A DNA stretch of 64,000 bases from Bacillus sp. ISL-51 (GCF_018613535.1 NZ_JAGGQB010000015.1:27603-91602), one strand, 5' to 3'; shown: positions 36,875 through 45,985, numbered from the stretch's first letter. The notes: generated by a model from the letters alone, not told the origin. Translations and numbers: made by a program.

Positions 36875-37256
36875 ATTTCGTTATGACAGCCAGCGTACAG
36901 CGGGAAACACAGATCAGCCTTTCTTTTTCATCATAAATCTTAATCTCGTAAACAATTGTTGCTCTGCCGGTATGAAACGGTTCCGCGATTGCTGTGACCG
37001 TGCCGCCTTCTTTTACGGATTTTAGATGGTTGGCGTTAATCTCAAGCCCGACGCACGCCTGAGACGATTGGTCGATAAAATGCTGCGCGCCGATGCTTGC
37101 CGCAGTCTCCGCCAACGCGGCCGAAGCTCCTCCGTGCAGGTAACCGAAAGGCTGCACCGTCCTCTTATCCACCGGCATAATCGCCACGCATCTCTCCGCC
37201 GTGTTTTCGGTAATCTCAATACCGAGCGCTTCAAGCAATGTATTTTTTAAGTTCAT
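36873..37256 (-). CDS. yuxO: Hotdog-fold thioesterase YuxO (ComA2)
   Basis: 127-residue PaaI-type acyl-CoA thioesterase. GYLHGGASAALAETAAS (with the catalytic Glu) at ~38-54 and the hotdog core GLEINANHLKSVKEGGTV. Related proteins hydrolyse 1,4-dihydroxy-2-naphthoyl-CoA for menaquinone synthesis; this role is plausible but inferred. ATG at 37256 follows AAGGGAGAAAGACAA. Lies 21 bp after comA and shares its transcript. Confidence 0.87.
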   Translation of the reverse strand: MNLKNTLLEALGIEITENTAERCVAIMPVDKRTVQPFGYLHGGASAALAETAASIGAQHFIDQSSQACVGLEINANHLKSVKEGGTVTAIAEPFHTGRATIVYEIKIYDEKERLICVSRCTLAVITK

Positions 37257-37277
37257 TTGTCTTTCTCCCTTCAACGT

Positions 37278-37922
37278 TTATAATACATTATCAGATTTGG
37301 CGATCAGCACCGCTTCCGTACGTGAGCCGACGTTTAATTTATTAAAAATAGAAGTCAGGCTGTATTCAATTGACCGTTTGCTCAAATGAAGCGCATCGGC
37401 AATTTCCTGATTGGTTAAACCCTTTTCGACCTCTTGCAGAATATGGCGTTCTCTCGGCGTTAAGCGGTCCTGCTCACTTTGAGGGGAAGAAGACGTTTTC
37501 GTTTTTTGCTGTGACATCAGCTGTTTGAAATATGAAAAATCGACTAAAATTTGTCCGTTGAGCACGTGGTATATGTATTGCATGATTTTTTCTTTGGATT
37601 CTGTTTTGCTGATGGCGCCATGCAGACCGGCGCGGATTGATTCTTCAAAATAATCTTCAACTTCATACCCTGTGTAGACAATAATTTTACAGAGAGGATT
37701 CTCTTTTAAGATTTTCTTGGAAAGCTCTATCCCGCTGATGTCATCACCTAAATTTAAATCCATCAATATGAGATCATAAGCTGAAAAATCATGTTGAAGA
37801 ACAAATTGTTCACTGACATCGGGACTGAGGCAATCAACAGAAAGATTCGTGTCCGTTTCAAGAATCGTCTTAGTGCCCTCCATGACAGCCGGATGATCAT
37901 CAATCACTAGTATCTTTTTCAT
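37278..37922 (-). CDS. comA: Competence response regulator ComA
   Basis: 214 residues as in B. subtilis. Receiver with phospho-acceptor D55 (LILMDLNLGDD) and LuxR/NarL helix-turn-helix (LTPRERHILQEVEKGLTNQEIADALHLS; quoted part: GLTNQEIADALHLSKRS). Phosphorylated by ComP in response to ComX, activates srfA, degQ and rap genes through TTGCGG-N4-CCGCAA sites. ATG at 37922 follows AGGGAGGAAAAC. Intact, but its cognate kinase gene is frameshifted. Confidence 0.95.
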   Translation of the reverse strand: MKKILVIDDHPAVMEGTKTILETDTNLSVDCLSPDVSEQFVLQHDFSAYDLILMDLNLGDDISGIELSKKILKENPLCKIIVYTGYEVEDYFEESIRAGLHGAISKTESKEKIMQYIYHVLNGQILVDFSYFKQLMSQQKTKTSSSPQSEQDRLTPRERHILQEVEKGLTNQEIADALHLSKRSIEYSLTSIFNKLNVGSRTEAVLIAKSDNVL

Positions 37923-37958
37923 GTTTTCCTCCCTTTTACTCATTCATTTCCATTTTAT

Positions 37959-37984
37959 AAAAAAGACTTGGCTTCTGCCAAGTC
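37959..37984 (-). terminator. Terminator between comP and comA
   Basis: Minus-strand stem GACTTGGC / GCCAAGTC (37977-37984 and 37965-37972) with a 4-nt loop, followed by T6. Sits between the comP stop and comA start. Confidence 0.8.
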
Positions 37985-38002
37985 GATTTAGTGATAAATT
38001 GG

Positions 38003-40307
38003 TTACAATTCCATTTCAATATCCGCTTTAAATCCGTTTCCTTCGCTCGTCTCGATTTTTATGCGGCCATCCAGCGCCCGGACGCGTTCCCTAATGCCCG
38101 AAAGCCCCATACTCATCGATTGGTCACCGCCTTCTTCCTGGTTGTATCCGACCCCGTCATCTTCATAATGCAAAATGACCTTATTTTGGATGCTGATCAG
38201 CATAATCAGCACTTCATTCGCCTGAGAATGCTTCAAGGCATTGGAAAGAAACTCTTGAATGATACGATACAAATTCAGCTGCGAATCCAAATCCAGCGCT
38301 GCCGTAAACCGCCCGGTATTCAAGCGGATATGAAACGGCGCCCGCTCTTGCTGCTGCGCGGCGAGCTTCGAAACCGCCTTGACAAGCCCCAAATCATACA
38401 GCAGCTGAGGCCGAAGCTCATGGCACGTCTCCCGCGTCATCAGGATCACATCGGACATCTGTTCATTCATCTGATGAAGCTTGTCCTTCACCTCGTTCTG
38501 GCAAGGCTCCTCTTTCTTAAAATCAGCCAGAAACAGCTCGCACTGCCTCTTCAAAGAAATCAAATCCTGCAGCACCGAATCATGCAGATCACGAGCCAGA
38601 TCAGAACGCTGTTTTTCTTCGATCGTGAACATCAGCTTTTTGAGCCAGACCGGGTTTGAGCCTTCTTGTTTTAGGTCTTGTAAATGGTTCATAAGTTCTT
38701 CGATTTGCAAGATGTTTTCCATCGAGACACTTGTATAAAAAGACAATGTCTTTAACCAAGAGATTTCGTCCCTTGTCAGTCTTGGGGTATTAATACTGGA
38801 CAAACAAAGCATGACATATGAATTTGCGCCTCTTTCCCCAATCTTCATCAGAAACCCTTGGTTCACTTCAATAATCTTACCGATTTCTGAAGTAACCTTT
38901 TCAAATTCTTTCTTATAAGGCTGCCAATTCGGTTCAGTATTCTGTTTATCAAAGTATATAATGTCTCCGCCAGAACTGATTTCAAAGATATATGCCTTAC
39001 TGACAGGCAACACATCTAATATCGTCTTTTTAAGATTCATAAAAACTTGGTTTAAAGCTGACACACTTTTAAGAAGCTGTGTATATTTATAGATGCTGTC
39101 TTGGTAATTGTATTTTTCTGAAAACCGTTTCAGGCGGAATTTATAGTCTAATACCTCTTTAGTATAAAAGACTGCCAAAAAAATCAAAAACACGTATAAA
39201 GTGATTTGAATGGTGTTAAAGTGATTACCTTTACTTTCATATAAGATAGACAACCATACAACACCTATTGTTGGAACAATGGATAAAAAGCTATAGTATC
39301 TAATTCTTCCCAATAAAAAATCTATATCATATATCTTGTTGACAACAAATTGATAAACTAATGCCAATGGAATAATAAGCAGAAATGGAGCCGTAACTAT
39401 AGCTGAATAAATATACTGTCCTAAAATAATTTCGGAAAGAAGATAAAGAACAGTAAATGGTAAAAAAGCTATTGTGTTAGATATTAGTAACACTTTTAAT
39501 AGATAAGCATGATCTCTTTTTCTATAAATAATGCCATAATAAACAATGTACATATACACTATTATTATTTCTATAAAAAATGTTAATAAATTCATATCCC
39601 TAACAAAGTATAAATCATATCGATATCTAAAAGATTCTACAATAATATTAAGGACAGGTAAACAATAAAGAATATATACAATACTCTTTGAAGAAAATTT
39701 TATTTTTAATTCTTTAAAATATTGATATAAAAAATGCAAGTATAATACAGGCACATTTAAAAAAGTGAAAAGATTAACATACCTATTTATCTCATATCCT
39801 CTTGTTACACCGCCTGCACTTAAATAAGCTATCGATATAAAAATTAAGAAGCAGATTAAAATATAAGCAGAAACTGTATTTTTTATACGGTTGACTTTGT
39901 ATATAGAAAATACATAATAAGCTTAGTGCAAATAATATACAAGGGACAATATAAATAAAGAAACTAACTGAACTGTTTAAAGACAAATCCTCTGAACCAA
40001 GCAATTGAATTTCGTAATTATCTCTCTCAACCTTTAAGTTATTAGCCTTTGCTAAATAACCATTTTTGATATTTTGAGAAGAAGGCATGTGCCCATTTAT
40101 CTCTAGAATTTTGTCCCCTACTTTTAAATTTAAGTATCTTCCATAAGAGGATTTTGTAATTTTAACAACTTCAAACTCATGTTTTGATGTTTCAACAACA
40201 TAGGTTCCGACTAAAATTCCATTCTGGGTAAAGTATATAATATGTGCAATATAGAAAAAACTAAATATCAACAGTGCGATTGAAAGGTGCTTAATAAAAT
40301 ACCTCAA
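38003..40307 (-). pseudogene. comP: ComX receptor kinase ComP, frameshifted
   Basis: Full-length locus in two frames. The first (40307 to ~39790) encodes two helices and a PDZ-like extracytoplasmic loop (KVGDKILEINGHMPSS), reading CIFYI at the break. The rest (to 38003) continues KVNRIKN, SAYILICFLIF, further helices, HisKA_3 box ARDLHDSVLQDLISLKRQ and HATPase MSMGLSGIRERVRALDG. The frames join at TATATA (39900-39905): one more TA restores FYIYKVN, aligning with FYILKVN of B. subtilis ComP (~766 residues). TTG start at 40307, weak ribosome site. As written, ComX sensing would be lost. Confidence 0.88.
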
Positions 40308-40329
40308 TGGATCACAACTCTCTTAAAAA

Positions 40330-40506
40330 TTATTGATCCCAAAATGTAAATTCAGGTTTTTTCTTATAAGTGCTGTTACTGAATATTTCTATAATTGCAG
40401 GAATAAGTGAATGTGGAATTCCGATCAAGCAAACTTCCCCCTCTTCTAATTGATGGATCACTCTTGGATTTTCCATAAGATAATTCACAATGTCTTGTTT
40501 CTTCAT
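40330..40506 (-). CDS. comX: ComX pheromone precursor
   Basis: 58 residues: leader region VNYLMENPRVIHQLEEG and a C-terminal pheromone segment ending FTFWDQ. Trp56 is third from the end, the place of the isoprenylated Trp in other ComX peptides. Processed and modified by ComQ, exported, sensed by ComP. ATG at 40506 follows GGGGGAGTAAT. The pheromone sequence is unlike that of strain 168 and defines a different pherotype. Confidence 0.92.
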   Translation of the reverse strand: MKKQDIVNYLMENPRVIHQLEEGEVCLIGIPHSLIPAIIEIFSNSTYKKKPEFTFWDQ

Positions 40507-40523
40507 ATTACTCCCCCTACTTC

Positions 40524-41420
40524 TCACCATAGTTTAATTCTTATGTTCAACTTTTCTATTTCGTCATTAATTTCATTTTCATACATTTTAATTAACATTA
40601 AAACATACTGGCTAACTCCTGCTTTACAAAGCAATTCTTCAAAATAATTTCTGTCCGATATGAGGGAGTAATAGCCGTTTTTAGAATTCATCATATTTAA
40701 AACTTTTTTTGAGGCACTATTAAACTGACGATTTAAAAACAAGTTAATCAAAGTTCTTTTCTTCTTTTTTATATCACTGCGGCTTTTATCAAATAAACCA
40801 TAATAGTCATTTTCAATTTGTTTAATAACGCCAATTTTATAAGAATAATTCTCAATTGCTGCGTTAAATTCACCACTTGCAAGCATCGCCCCTAAAACAG
40901 CAGACATTGCAGTTAACGATCCTGATTTCTGTTTTATCATATGTAGACATTCTTCTTCAGTCTCCGGGAAATTTCTTAGATCATTATGCTGACCTTGCAT
41001 TGCATTTAAGGCATATTTTATTGCAAGCCGTGAAAAATCGATTGTTGATTCAAGCTCACAAATGGCTTGCAGGCTTATTGAATACAGAGAAGTAGCCGCA
41101 TTCAGAGATATAGCATGGTCAGTTTGCATCCATGCCTTGTTAAAGTTATCTTCATCTTCAATATCGTCAAAAATATCAAAAGCTAAAATTAAAAGTTCAA
41201 TTCCCGCGGCCAGTAGTGTGATGTCCGAGGAATGTGTACCCTTAAAAGCAACATAATGCTGGAAAGCAAGGATACCGAATGAAAAGTGCTTCTTTTCATT
41301 AATGAAGGTCAAAAGAGTCTCTTCTAAATGTAGATTATCGACTTTCTCCCCAACAATCTCCTTCATCTTCCCTTTAATCAAGTCGGCATCTAAACACATT
41401 TGCTCAATAATTGTCTTCAC
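40524..41420 (-). CDS. comQ: ComX isoprenyltransferase ComQ
   Basis: ~298 residues, polyprenyl-synthase fold. Asp-rich motif [12 protein letters not shown] (~85) binds Mg-diphosphate; downstream [11 protein letters not shown] resembles the second half of the family. Transfers a farnesyl/geranyl group to the ComX Trp. Start uncertain: GTG at 41420 touches GGGAGG directly, and ATG at 41399 (codon 8) lies too far from it. Stop lies 17 bp before comX. AT-rich compared with neighbours. Confidence 0.9.
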   Translation of the reverse strand: MKTIIEQMCLDADLIKGKMKEIVGEKVDNLHLEETLLTFINEKKHFSFGILAFQHYVAFKGTHSSDITLLAAGIELLILAFDIFDDIEDEDNFNKAWMQTDHAISLNAATSLYSISLQAICELESTIDFSRLAIKYALNAMQGQHNDLRNFPETEEECLHMIKQKSGSLTAMSAVLGAMLASGEFNAAIENYSYKIGVIKQIENDYYGLFDKSRSDIKKKKRTLINLFLNRQFNSASKKVLNMMNSKNGYYSLISDRNYFEELLCKAGVSQYVLMLIKMYENEINDEIEKLNIRIKLW

Positions 41421-41523
41421 CCTCCCATTCTATTTTACTAAATGCAGGTGATGAAAGACAGCAGGTTTTTGTTTTTTTAACAATCGTATAATACTTTATC
41501 CATGAAATGTATAAAAAATGCAC

Positions 41524-41552
41524 AAAAAAAAGACTTGTTTCCAAGTCTTTTT
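41524..41552 (-). terminator. degQ terminator
   Basis: AAAAGACTTG (41528-41537) / CAAGTCTTTT (41542-41551), loop TTTC; on the minus strand the T8 tail runs toward comQ. It overlaps the degQ stop. Confidence 0.9.
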
Positions 41553-41691
41553 AAGAAATTTTCATTGCATATGAGAATTTATCGAGTTGATCAATGCTTT
41601 TGTTAATGTTTCGCAGTGAGTCGGTTGTTTCTCTGATATCATGTTCAAGTCGGAATAATAATTGCTTTACTTCTTCTAATTTCTTTTCCAC
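41551..41691 (-). CDS. degQ: Degradation enzyme regulation protein DegQ
   Basis: 46-residue helical peptide starting MEKKLEEVKQLLFRLEHD and ending YAMKIS. Stimulates phosphotransfer from DegS to DegU and so exoenzyme, antibiotic and biofilm gene expression. GTG start at 41691 with GGAGTG upstream. A ComA box lies ~130 nt upstream, agreeing with known ComA activation. Coding differences to strain 168 are few. Short gene, identified by direct translation of the minus strand. Confidence 0.95.
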   Translation of the reverse strand: MEKKLEEVKQLLFRLEHDIRETTDSLRNINKSIDQLDKFSYAMKIS

Positions 41692-41821
41692 CGTTTCCAC
41701 ACTCCTTTTTTTGAAAGATCAATGAATTGTGTATGGTGAACGAGTCCTAGGTATTTGATCTGTTACTAATAGTGTAAACGTTTTTGCGTGATTTTTCACC
41801 GAAAAGTATGTGTAAAAGTAT

Positions 41822-41837
41822 CTGCGTGACACCGCAA
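41822..41837 (-). promoter_or_regulatory. ComA box upstream of degQ
   Basis: CTGCGT-GACA-CCGCAA: 10 of 12 positions of the consensus TTGCGG-N4-CCGCAA with the right half perfect. Located 131-146 nt upstream of the degQ start, as expected for ComA-activated degQ. Confidence 0.7.
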
Positions 41838-41849
41838 ATGCCGGTAATC

Positions 41850-41889
41850 ACATAGTCCCGAACAGACCATTTAGCGAACAGGACTATGT
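41850..41889. repeat. Inverted repeat ACATAGTCC / GGACTATGT
   Basis: Perfect 9-bp arms at 41850-41858 and 41881-41889, 22-nt spacer that itself contains GAACA twice. Located in the 463-bp gap between divergent degQ and yuzC; function unknown. Related to the palindrome at 41976-41989. Confidence 0.6.
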
Positions 41890-41975
41890 AACTACAAGAT
41901 TGGCAGACGTTTAGGATGAAGCGGCTGAAAATCGTGTGGCGGTTGTTTTTTTAATGATTTTCCGATAATCCGACG

Positions 41976-41989
41976 AGGACTATAGTCCT
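41976..41989. repeat. Perfect 14-bp palindrome AGGACTATAGTCCT
   Basis: Perfect dyad with the same GGACTAT core as the inverted repeat ~90 bp away. No loop, so it looks more like a dimeric protein-binding site than an RNA hairpin. Confidence 0.55.
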
Positions 41990-42050
41990 TGGTGCCGCAA
42001 TTTCAAAAATAAACTGGCGAACAACAGCGCATAACGACCGACAAACACCG

Positions 42051-42083
42051 AAAAGACCGCAACCCCGCATTGTGGTCTTTTTG
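42051..42083 (+). terminator. Plus-strand terminator without an upstream gene
   Basis: AAAAGACCGCAA (42051-42062) / TTGTGGTCTTTT (42070-42081), one G-U pair, tail T5. No plus-strand gene of useful size lies between degQ and this site; it may end an untranslated RNA or shield yuzC. Confidence 0.65.
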
Positions 42084-42154
42084 CATGTCATATCTCGTTA
42101 TGGCGGCGCCTATACTCTTGTATAACGAATGTTTTTTTAGAAGGAGGTTGCCGC

Positions 42155-42493
42155 ATGCATTATGTGTACCCTTGCTGTCCTGTTTTCCCCGCGCCGCTCC
42201 GCATTCCTGCGGCCTTTCCCCCGATTCACGCAGAATCTTTGACTGGGTCCGCAAAGGATGCTGCGGGCATGCTTGGTGATGCCCAACTGCTGCTTACGCG
42301 CCTGTCAGCATCAAAAGAGCTTGCGCGCCGCATCCTCACCGCAGCGCAAGCATCTGATGCTGCGATGGTGAAACGGCTGGTTAAACAGACCGGCATTAAA
42401 AATGACTTTGATGTCACGTTCAATCCTGACGGCATCCGCATCAGCCTGATCAGAGAGCAAAGCCGGTTTATTATCGCGCTCAGATGGTCATAA
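42155..42493 (+). CDS. yuzC: YuzC protein
   Basis: 112 residues. Starts MHYVYPCCPVFPAPL, Cys/Pro/aromatic-rich as in small spore-associated proteins, followed by a helical middle and a beta C terminus. Corresponds by place and N terminus to B. subtilis YuzC (~120 residues); function unknown. AGAAGGAGGTTGCCGC gives a strong ribosome site. Convergent with pdeH, 7 bp apart and without a terminator between them. Confidence 0.75.
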   Translation: MHYVYPCCPVFPAPLRIPAAFPPIHAESLTGSAKDAAGMLGDAQLLLTRLSASKELARRILTAAQASDAAMVKRLVKQTGIKNDFDVTFNPDGIRISLIREQSRFIIALRWS

Positions 42494-42500
42494 TGAACAC

Positions 42501-43724
42501 TTATTCCACGATAAGCTGCCGGCACCACTCGATGGCCTGCAAATAACATTCATAGGCTTCTTCTTTGTCCAGTTCTTTTCCCCACTCATCACAGTCCCAA
42601 TTGTTGCATTCAATGGCTTTCACGAGTCCGAGCATCTTGTAATAATCGTTTTCATGGCCAAGCAGGGCCTGTCCGACTTCATCGATTAAAGGCAGTTCTT
42701 TTACAATCTCCTCCAGCTCTCTGTGCAGGAGTGTATCAATCAGCGAAAACATGCCGATCAGCATATAAGAGGAGGGCTGGGGTCTTGCGGCTTTTTTCGC
42801 CAACAGCTCACACAGCTTTGCCCTGATTAATGAGATCTTGATGATTTCTTTTTTGCTTGAATGGCTTTTTGTCGTTAAGTCTCTGAAAGAAAGAATGTAA
42901 ATCCAGCGCTTAATCTCATTCAGCCCAAGCATCATGATGGCCTGCTGGATGCTGTCTATCTTTTTTTTCAGCCGTGTTTGCGATCCGTTTAAAAAACGCA
43001 GAATCTGGTAGGATAATGTGACATCCTGTTCTATGTATTCCGTGACGCGCTGTATATTGGGCTGGTCTTTGTTTAATTCGTTTAACAGCTCGTAATAAGA
43101 ATGAAAATGAAACGCCAGATCATTACCGCTGATGACACGCGGTTCACTGAAAAAATATCCTTGAAACAGGTGGAAGCCGTCCATGGCGGCCTGTTTATAC
43201 TCTTTTCTCGTCTCCACTTTTTCCGCTAAATAAATCAGGCTTTTACAGCTGTAGTTCTCGATAATTTTTTTGCGTTCAAAGCGTGAGGATTGTAAAAAGT
43301 CGATCTTTAAAATATCAATATATTTCATCAGCTGTTCCAATAATTCTTCATTCGCCGGATTGATGGTGTAAAAATCGTCAAGCGCTAACGTATATCCTAA
43401 TCTTTTCAGCTGTCTGCATCTTGAGATCAAAGCCGGAGTGATCGGGATGTCCTCAAGAATTTCGATAATCAGCTGGTCAGGATCGAAGGAGGTAGGGAGA
43501 TCTGAAAACATCAAGCTTTCTGTAAAATTCACAAAGCAGCGTTTCCCCTCAGTCAGCTTTTCAATTCCGATGTTGATAAAGCTGTTAATAATGAGATCCG
43601 TTGTCGCTTTATCTCCGTCTGCGGCCGAATAACGGTTCTCTTCGCTCTCCCGGTAAAGAAGTTCATAAGCAACAACCTGTTCGTTTCTATTAAAAATAGG
43701 CTGTCTCGCAACAAACACCTTCAT
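42501..43724 (-). CDS. pdeH: c-di-GMP phosphodiesterase PdeH (YuxH), EAL-HDOD
   Basis: 407 residues. N-terminal EAL domain (~1-200: FVARQPIFNRNEQVVAYELLYR, where the EAL tripeptide is ELL; IEILED; LALDDF; IDILKIDFLQ; LAEKVET) and C-terminal HDOD domain (~205-400). In B. subtilis YuxH/PdeH is the main c-di-GMP phosphodiesterase, counteracting motility inhibition and repressed by Spo0A. AAGGGGG precedes the ATG. Metal and general-base residues appear kept. Confidence 0.88.
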   Translation of the reverse strand: MKVFVARQPIFNRNEQVVAYELLYRESEENRYSAADGDKATTDLIINSFINIGIEKLTEGKRCFVNFTESLMFSDLPTSFDPDQLIIEILEDIPITPALISRCRQLKRLGYTLALDDFYTINPANEELLEQLMKYIDILKIDFLQSSRFERKKIIENYSCKSLIYLAEKVETRKEYKQAAMDGFHLFQGYFFSEPRVISGNDLAFHFHSYYELLNELNKDQPNIQRVTEYIEQDVTLSYQILRFLNGSQTRLKKKIDSIQQAIMMLGLNEIKRWIYILSFRDLTTKSHSSKKEIIKISLIRAKLCELLAKKAARPQPSSYMLIGMFSLIDTLLHRELEEIVKELPLIDEVGQALLGHENDYYKMLGLVKAIECNNWDCDEWGKELDKEEAYECYLQAIEWCRQLIVE

Positions 43725-43814
43725 TAATTTACCCCCTTAGGTGCGGCCTTCGAGATTAAGTATATCAAAAAATTTGACGAAATTTGTCTAAATGTGAAAA
43801 ATATTATTGTAAAC

Positions 43815-43848
43815 TAAAAGCCTTCCCGCCAATCGGAAAGGCCTTTTT
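43815..43848. terminator. pncB terminator
   Basis: AAAAGCCTTCCCG / CGGAAAGGCCTTTTT imperfect stem just after the pncB stop; T/A flanks on both strands. Confidence 0.78.
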
Positions 43849-43853
43849 GTCAT

Positions 43854-45320
43854 CTATTCAAGTTCCTGTTTCAGCTGGCTTTTGATTTCATGAATCCGGT
43901 GCATTTTATTGCTCCAGCAGTCTTCACTTAAATCAACCGGATATTCTTCCGGCTTGCTGATCCGTTTGTATTCCTCCCACAGAAGCTTGAGATTATCCTG
44001 CACGTATTGCTGGATATCCGTAATTTCAGGATTATCGTAGCACAAAACGCCATTTTCAAAAATCGGCTCATGCAGGTCTTTCGCATAGAAGTCGGTCACG
44101 AATTTGCTGACGAACGTATGAACGGGATGAAACATTTTTAAGCGTTTCTGGTCATTGACCTGCTCGTCGTAAAGAGCGATGTAATCCCCTTCAGAGTGAT
44201 GATTCAGCTTGTTGATAATCCGGTATACTTTCTTTCTGCCCGGAGTTGTCACCTTTTCAGGGTTTGATGAAATTTTAATGGTATCCGTCAATTTGCCGTT
44301 TTCTTCAATTGCCACGAGCTTGTAAACCGCGCCGAGAGCCGGCTGATCATAGGCGGTAATCAGCTTTGTTCCGATTCCCCACGTATCAATTCTCGCCCCT
44401 TGCGATTTAAGGTTTAATATCGTATGCTCATCAAGATCGCTTGAGGCAATCACCTTTGCGTCTTTGAATCCCGCTTCATCAAGCATTTCACGCGCTTTTT
44501 TAGAAAGATAGGCTAAGTCCCCGCTGTCCAGGCGGATGCCGATAAAATTAATGCGGTCGCCGAATTCCTTTGCGACTTTAATCGCATTCGGCATGCCTGA
44601 ACGGATCGTATCGTACGTATCGACTAAAAACACACAGTCTGTATGCGTCTCGGCGTATTTTTTAAAAGCGGTATATTCGTCACGGTACGCCTGCACGAGG
44701 GCATGTGCGTGTGTGCCCGATACCGGGATATTAAAGCGCTTACCGGCTCTTACATTACTCGTTGCGCTGAAGCCGCCGATCAGGGCCGCTCTCGCTCCCC
44801 ACATGGCCGCATCCATTTCATGGGCGCGCCGCGTTCCGAATTCAAGCGCGTCTTCGTCGCCGACCACGCCTTTGATGCGGGCCGCTTTCGTGGCGATTAA
44901 TGTTTGGTAATTCACAATGTTGAGCAAAGCGGTTTCAATCAGCTGTGCTTCGATGAGGGGCGCTTCGACGCGCATAATCGGTTCGTTGTTAAAAACGAGT
45001 TCCCCCTCTTTCATGCTGTATAAAGAGCCCGTAAAAGACAGCCCCCGCAAATAGTCAATGAAATCATCCTGATAGTTTAATTCCGTTTTTAAATAATTAA
45101 GATCGCTGTCGGTAAATTTGAAGTTCTCCAAGTATTCGATTGCTTTTTCTAAGCCCGCAAATACCGCATAGCCGTTTTCAAAGGGAAGCTTTCTGAAAAA
45201 AAGCTCAAAAATCGCTTTTTTCTCATGAATGCCGTCTCTCCAATACGTCTCGGCCATATTAATTTGATAAAGATCTGTATGTAAAGACAAACTGTCGTCT
45301 TTAAAACCATGCTCCACCAA
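43854..45320 (-). CDS. pncB: Nicotinate phosphoribosyltransferase
   Basis: 488-residue NAD-salvage enzyme making nicotinate mononucleotide from nicotinate and PRPP. Typical LHTDLYQINMAETYW N terminus, GTRRAHEMDAAMWGARAALIGG (catalytic His region: SGTHAHALVQAY), FIGIRLDSGDLAYLS and ASSDLDE. TTG start at 45320 with AAGGGG 9 nt upstream; GTG follows it directly. Lies 17 bp after pncA in one operon. Confidence 0.93.
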   Translation of the reverse strand: MVEHGFKDDSLSLHTDLYQINMAETYWRDGIHEKKAIFELFFRKLPFENGYAVFAGLEKAIEYLENFKFTDSDLNYLKTELNYQDDFIDYLRGLSFTGSLYSMKEGELVFNNEPIMRVEAPLIEAQLIETALLNIVNYQTLIATKAARIKGVVGDEDALEFGTRRAHEMDAAMWGARAALIGGFSATSNVRAGKRFNIPVSGTHAHALVQAYRDEYTAFKKYAETHTDCVFLVDTYDTIRSGMPNAIKVAKEFGDRINFIGIRLDSGDLAYLSKKAREMLDEAGFKDAKVIASSDLDEHTILNLKSQGARIDTWGIGTKLITAYDQPALGAVYKLVAIEENGKLTDTIKISSNPEKVTTPGRKKVYRIINKLNHHSEGDYIALYDEQVNDQKRLKMFHPVHTFVSKFVTDFYAKDLHEPIFENGVLCYDNPEITDIQQYVQDNLKLLWEEYKRISKPEEYPVDLSEDCWSNKMHRIHEIKSQLKQELE

Positions 45321-45337
45321 AATTGTTTTCCCCTTCC

Positions 45338-45889
45338 TTACTCTGCCACTTGTGCTCCGATGCTGTTCTTAAAATGGGACAGGGCCCACTCGTGCCCATC
45401 CGGATTAAAACTTGACACAGCGTGCTTATGAACGACGATCTGAAAGCCTTTGTTGTAGGCGTCAACCGCCGTATGCAAGACACAGATGTCGGTGCACAGG
45501 CCGGCAAGATGCAGTTCAGTGATCTGCCGCTCCCGCAGTTTCAGCTCTAAATCCGTTCCCGCAAAAGCAGAATATCTCGTTTTTTCCATATAGCTTACGT
45601 TCTTTGCGTATTCATGTTTCCGATAAAGGGGCAATAGCTTTCCGTACAGCTCTTTCCCCTTTGTACCTTTAATGTTATGCGGAGGAAACAGTCGTGTTTC
45701 GGGATGAAAGACATCGTCTGCATCGTGTGAATCTACTGCAAAGACAACGTAATCACCGTTTTCAATAAACGCTTCTGTCAATTTGACAATCGTATCTTCA
45801 ATTTGCCTTGCGGGCTCTCCGCAAGTTAATGCTCCGTTCTCTGCCGCAAAGTCATTCGTATAATCAATGCAGATAAATGCTTTTTTCAT
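45338..45889 (-). CDS. pncA: Nicotinamidase
   Basis: 183-residue isochorismatase-fold amidase converting nicotinamide to nicotinate, the substrate of the next gene's enzyme. Catalytic triad D9 (CIDYTNDF), K103 (MEKTRYSAF), C136 (GLCTDICVLHTA). ATG at 45889 with GGGGAGG upstream; an upstream in-frame start adds six residues over the ribosome site. Confidence 0.94.
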   Translation of the reverse strand: MKKAFICIDYTNDFAAENGALTCGEPARQIEDTIVKLTEAFIENGDYVVFAVDSHDADDVFHPETRLFPPHNIKGTKGKELYGKLLPLYRKHEYAKNVSYMEKTRYSAFAGTDLELKLRERQITELHLAGLCTDICVLHTAVDAYNKGFQIVVHKHAVSSFNPDGHEWALSHFKNSIGAQVAE

Positions 45890-45957
45890 AGCCGGCCTCC
45901 CCGCCATTCATATGTGAACATTATATCCTATCTCCACTTGTAAGTGAATTGGCATTG

Positions 45958-45985
45958 TAAAAAAGACAAACCGCGGTTTGTCTTT
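45958..45985 (-). terminator. yueI terminator
   Basis: 24-bp perfect palindrome AAAGACAAACCG / CGGTTTGTCTTT (45962-45985) plus T-rich tail on the minus strand, overlapping the yueI stop. Confidence 0.85.

Noticed and set aside
41770..41790. Catabolite-responsive element TGTAAACGTTTTTG in the degQ leader
   Set aside because: The left half fits but the required CA near the right end is TG; too weak, and degQ is not a known CcpA target here.
42003..42254. Minus-strand open frame opposite yuzC
   Set aside because: No ribosome site, unusual composition, and it overlaps the well-supported yuzC start region.
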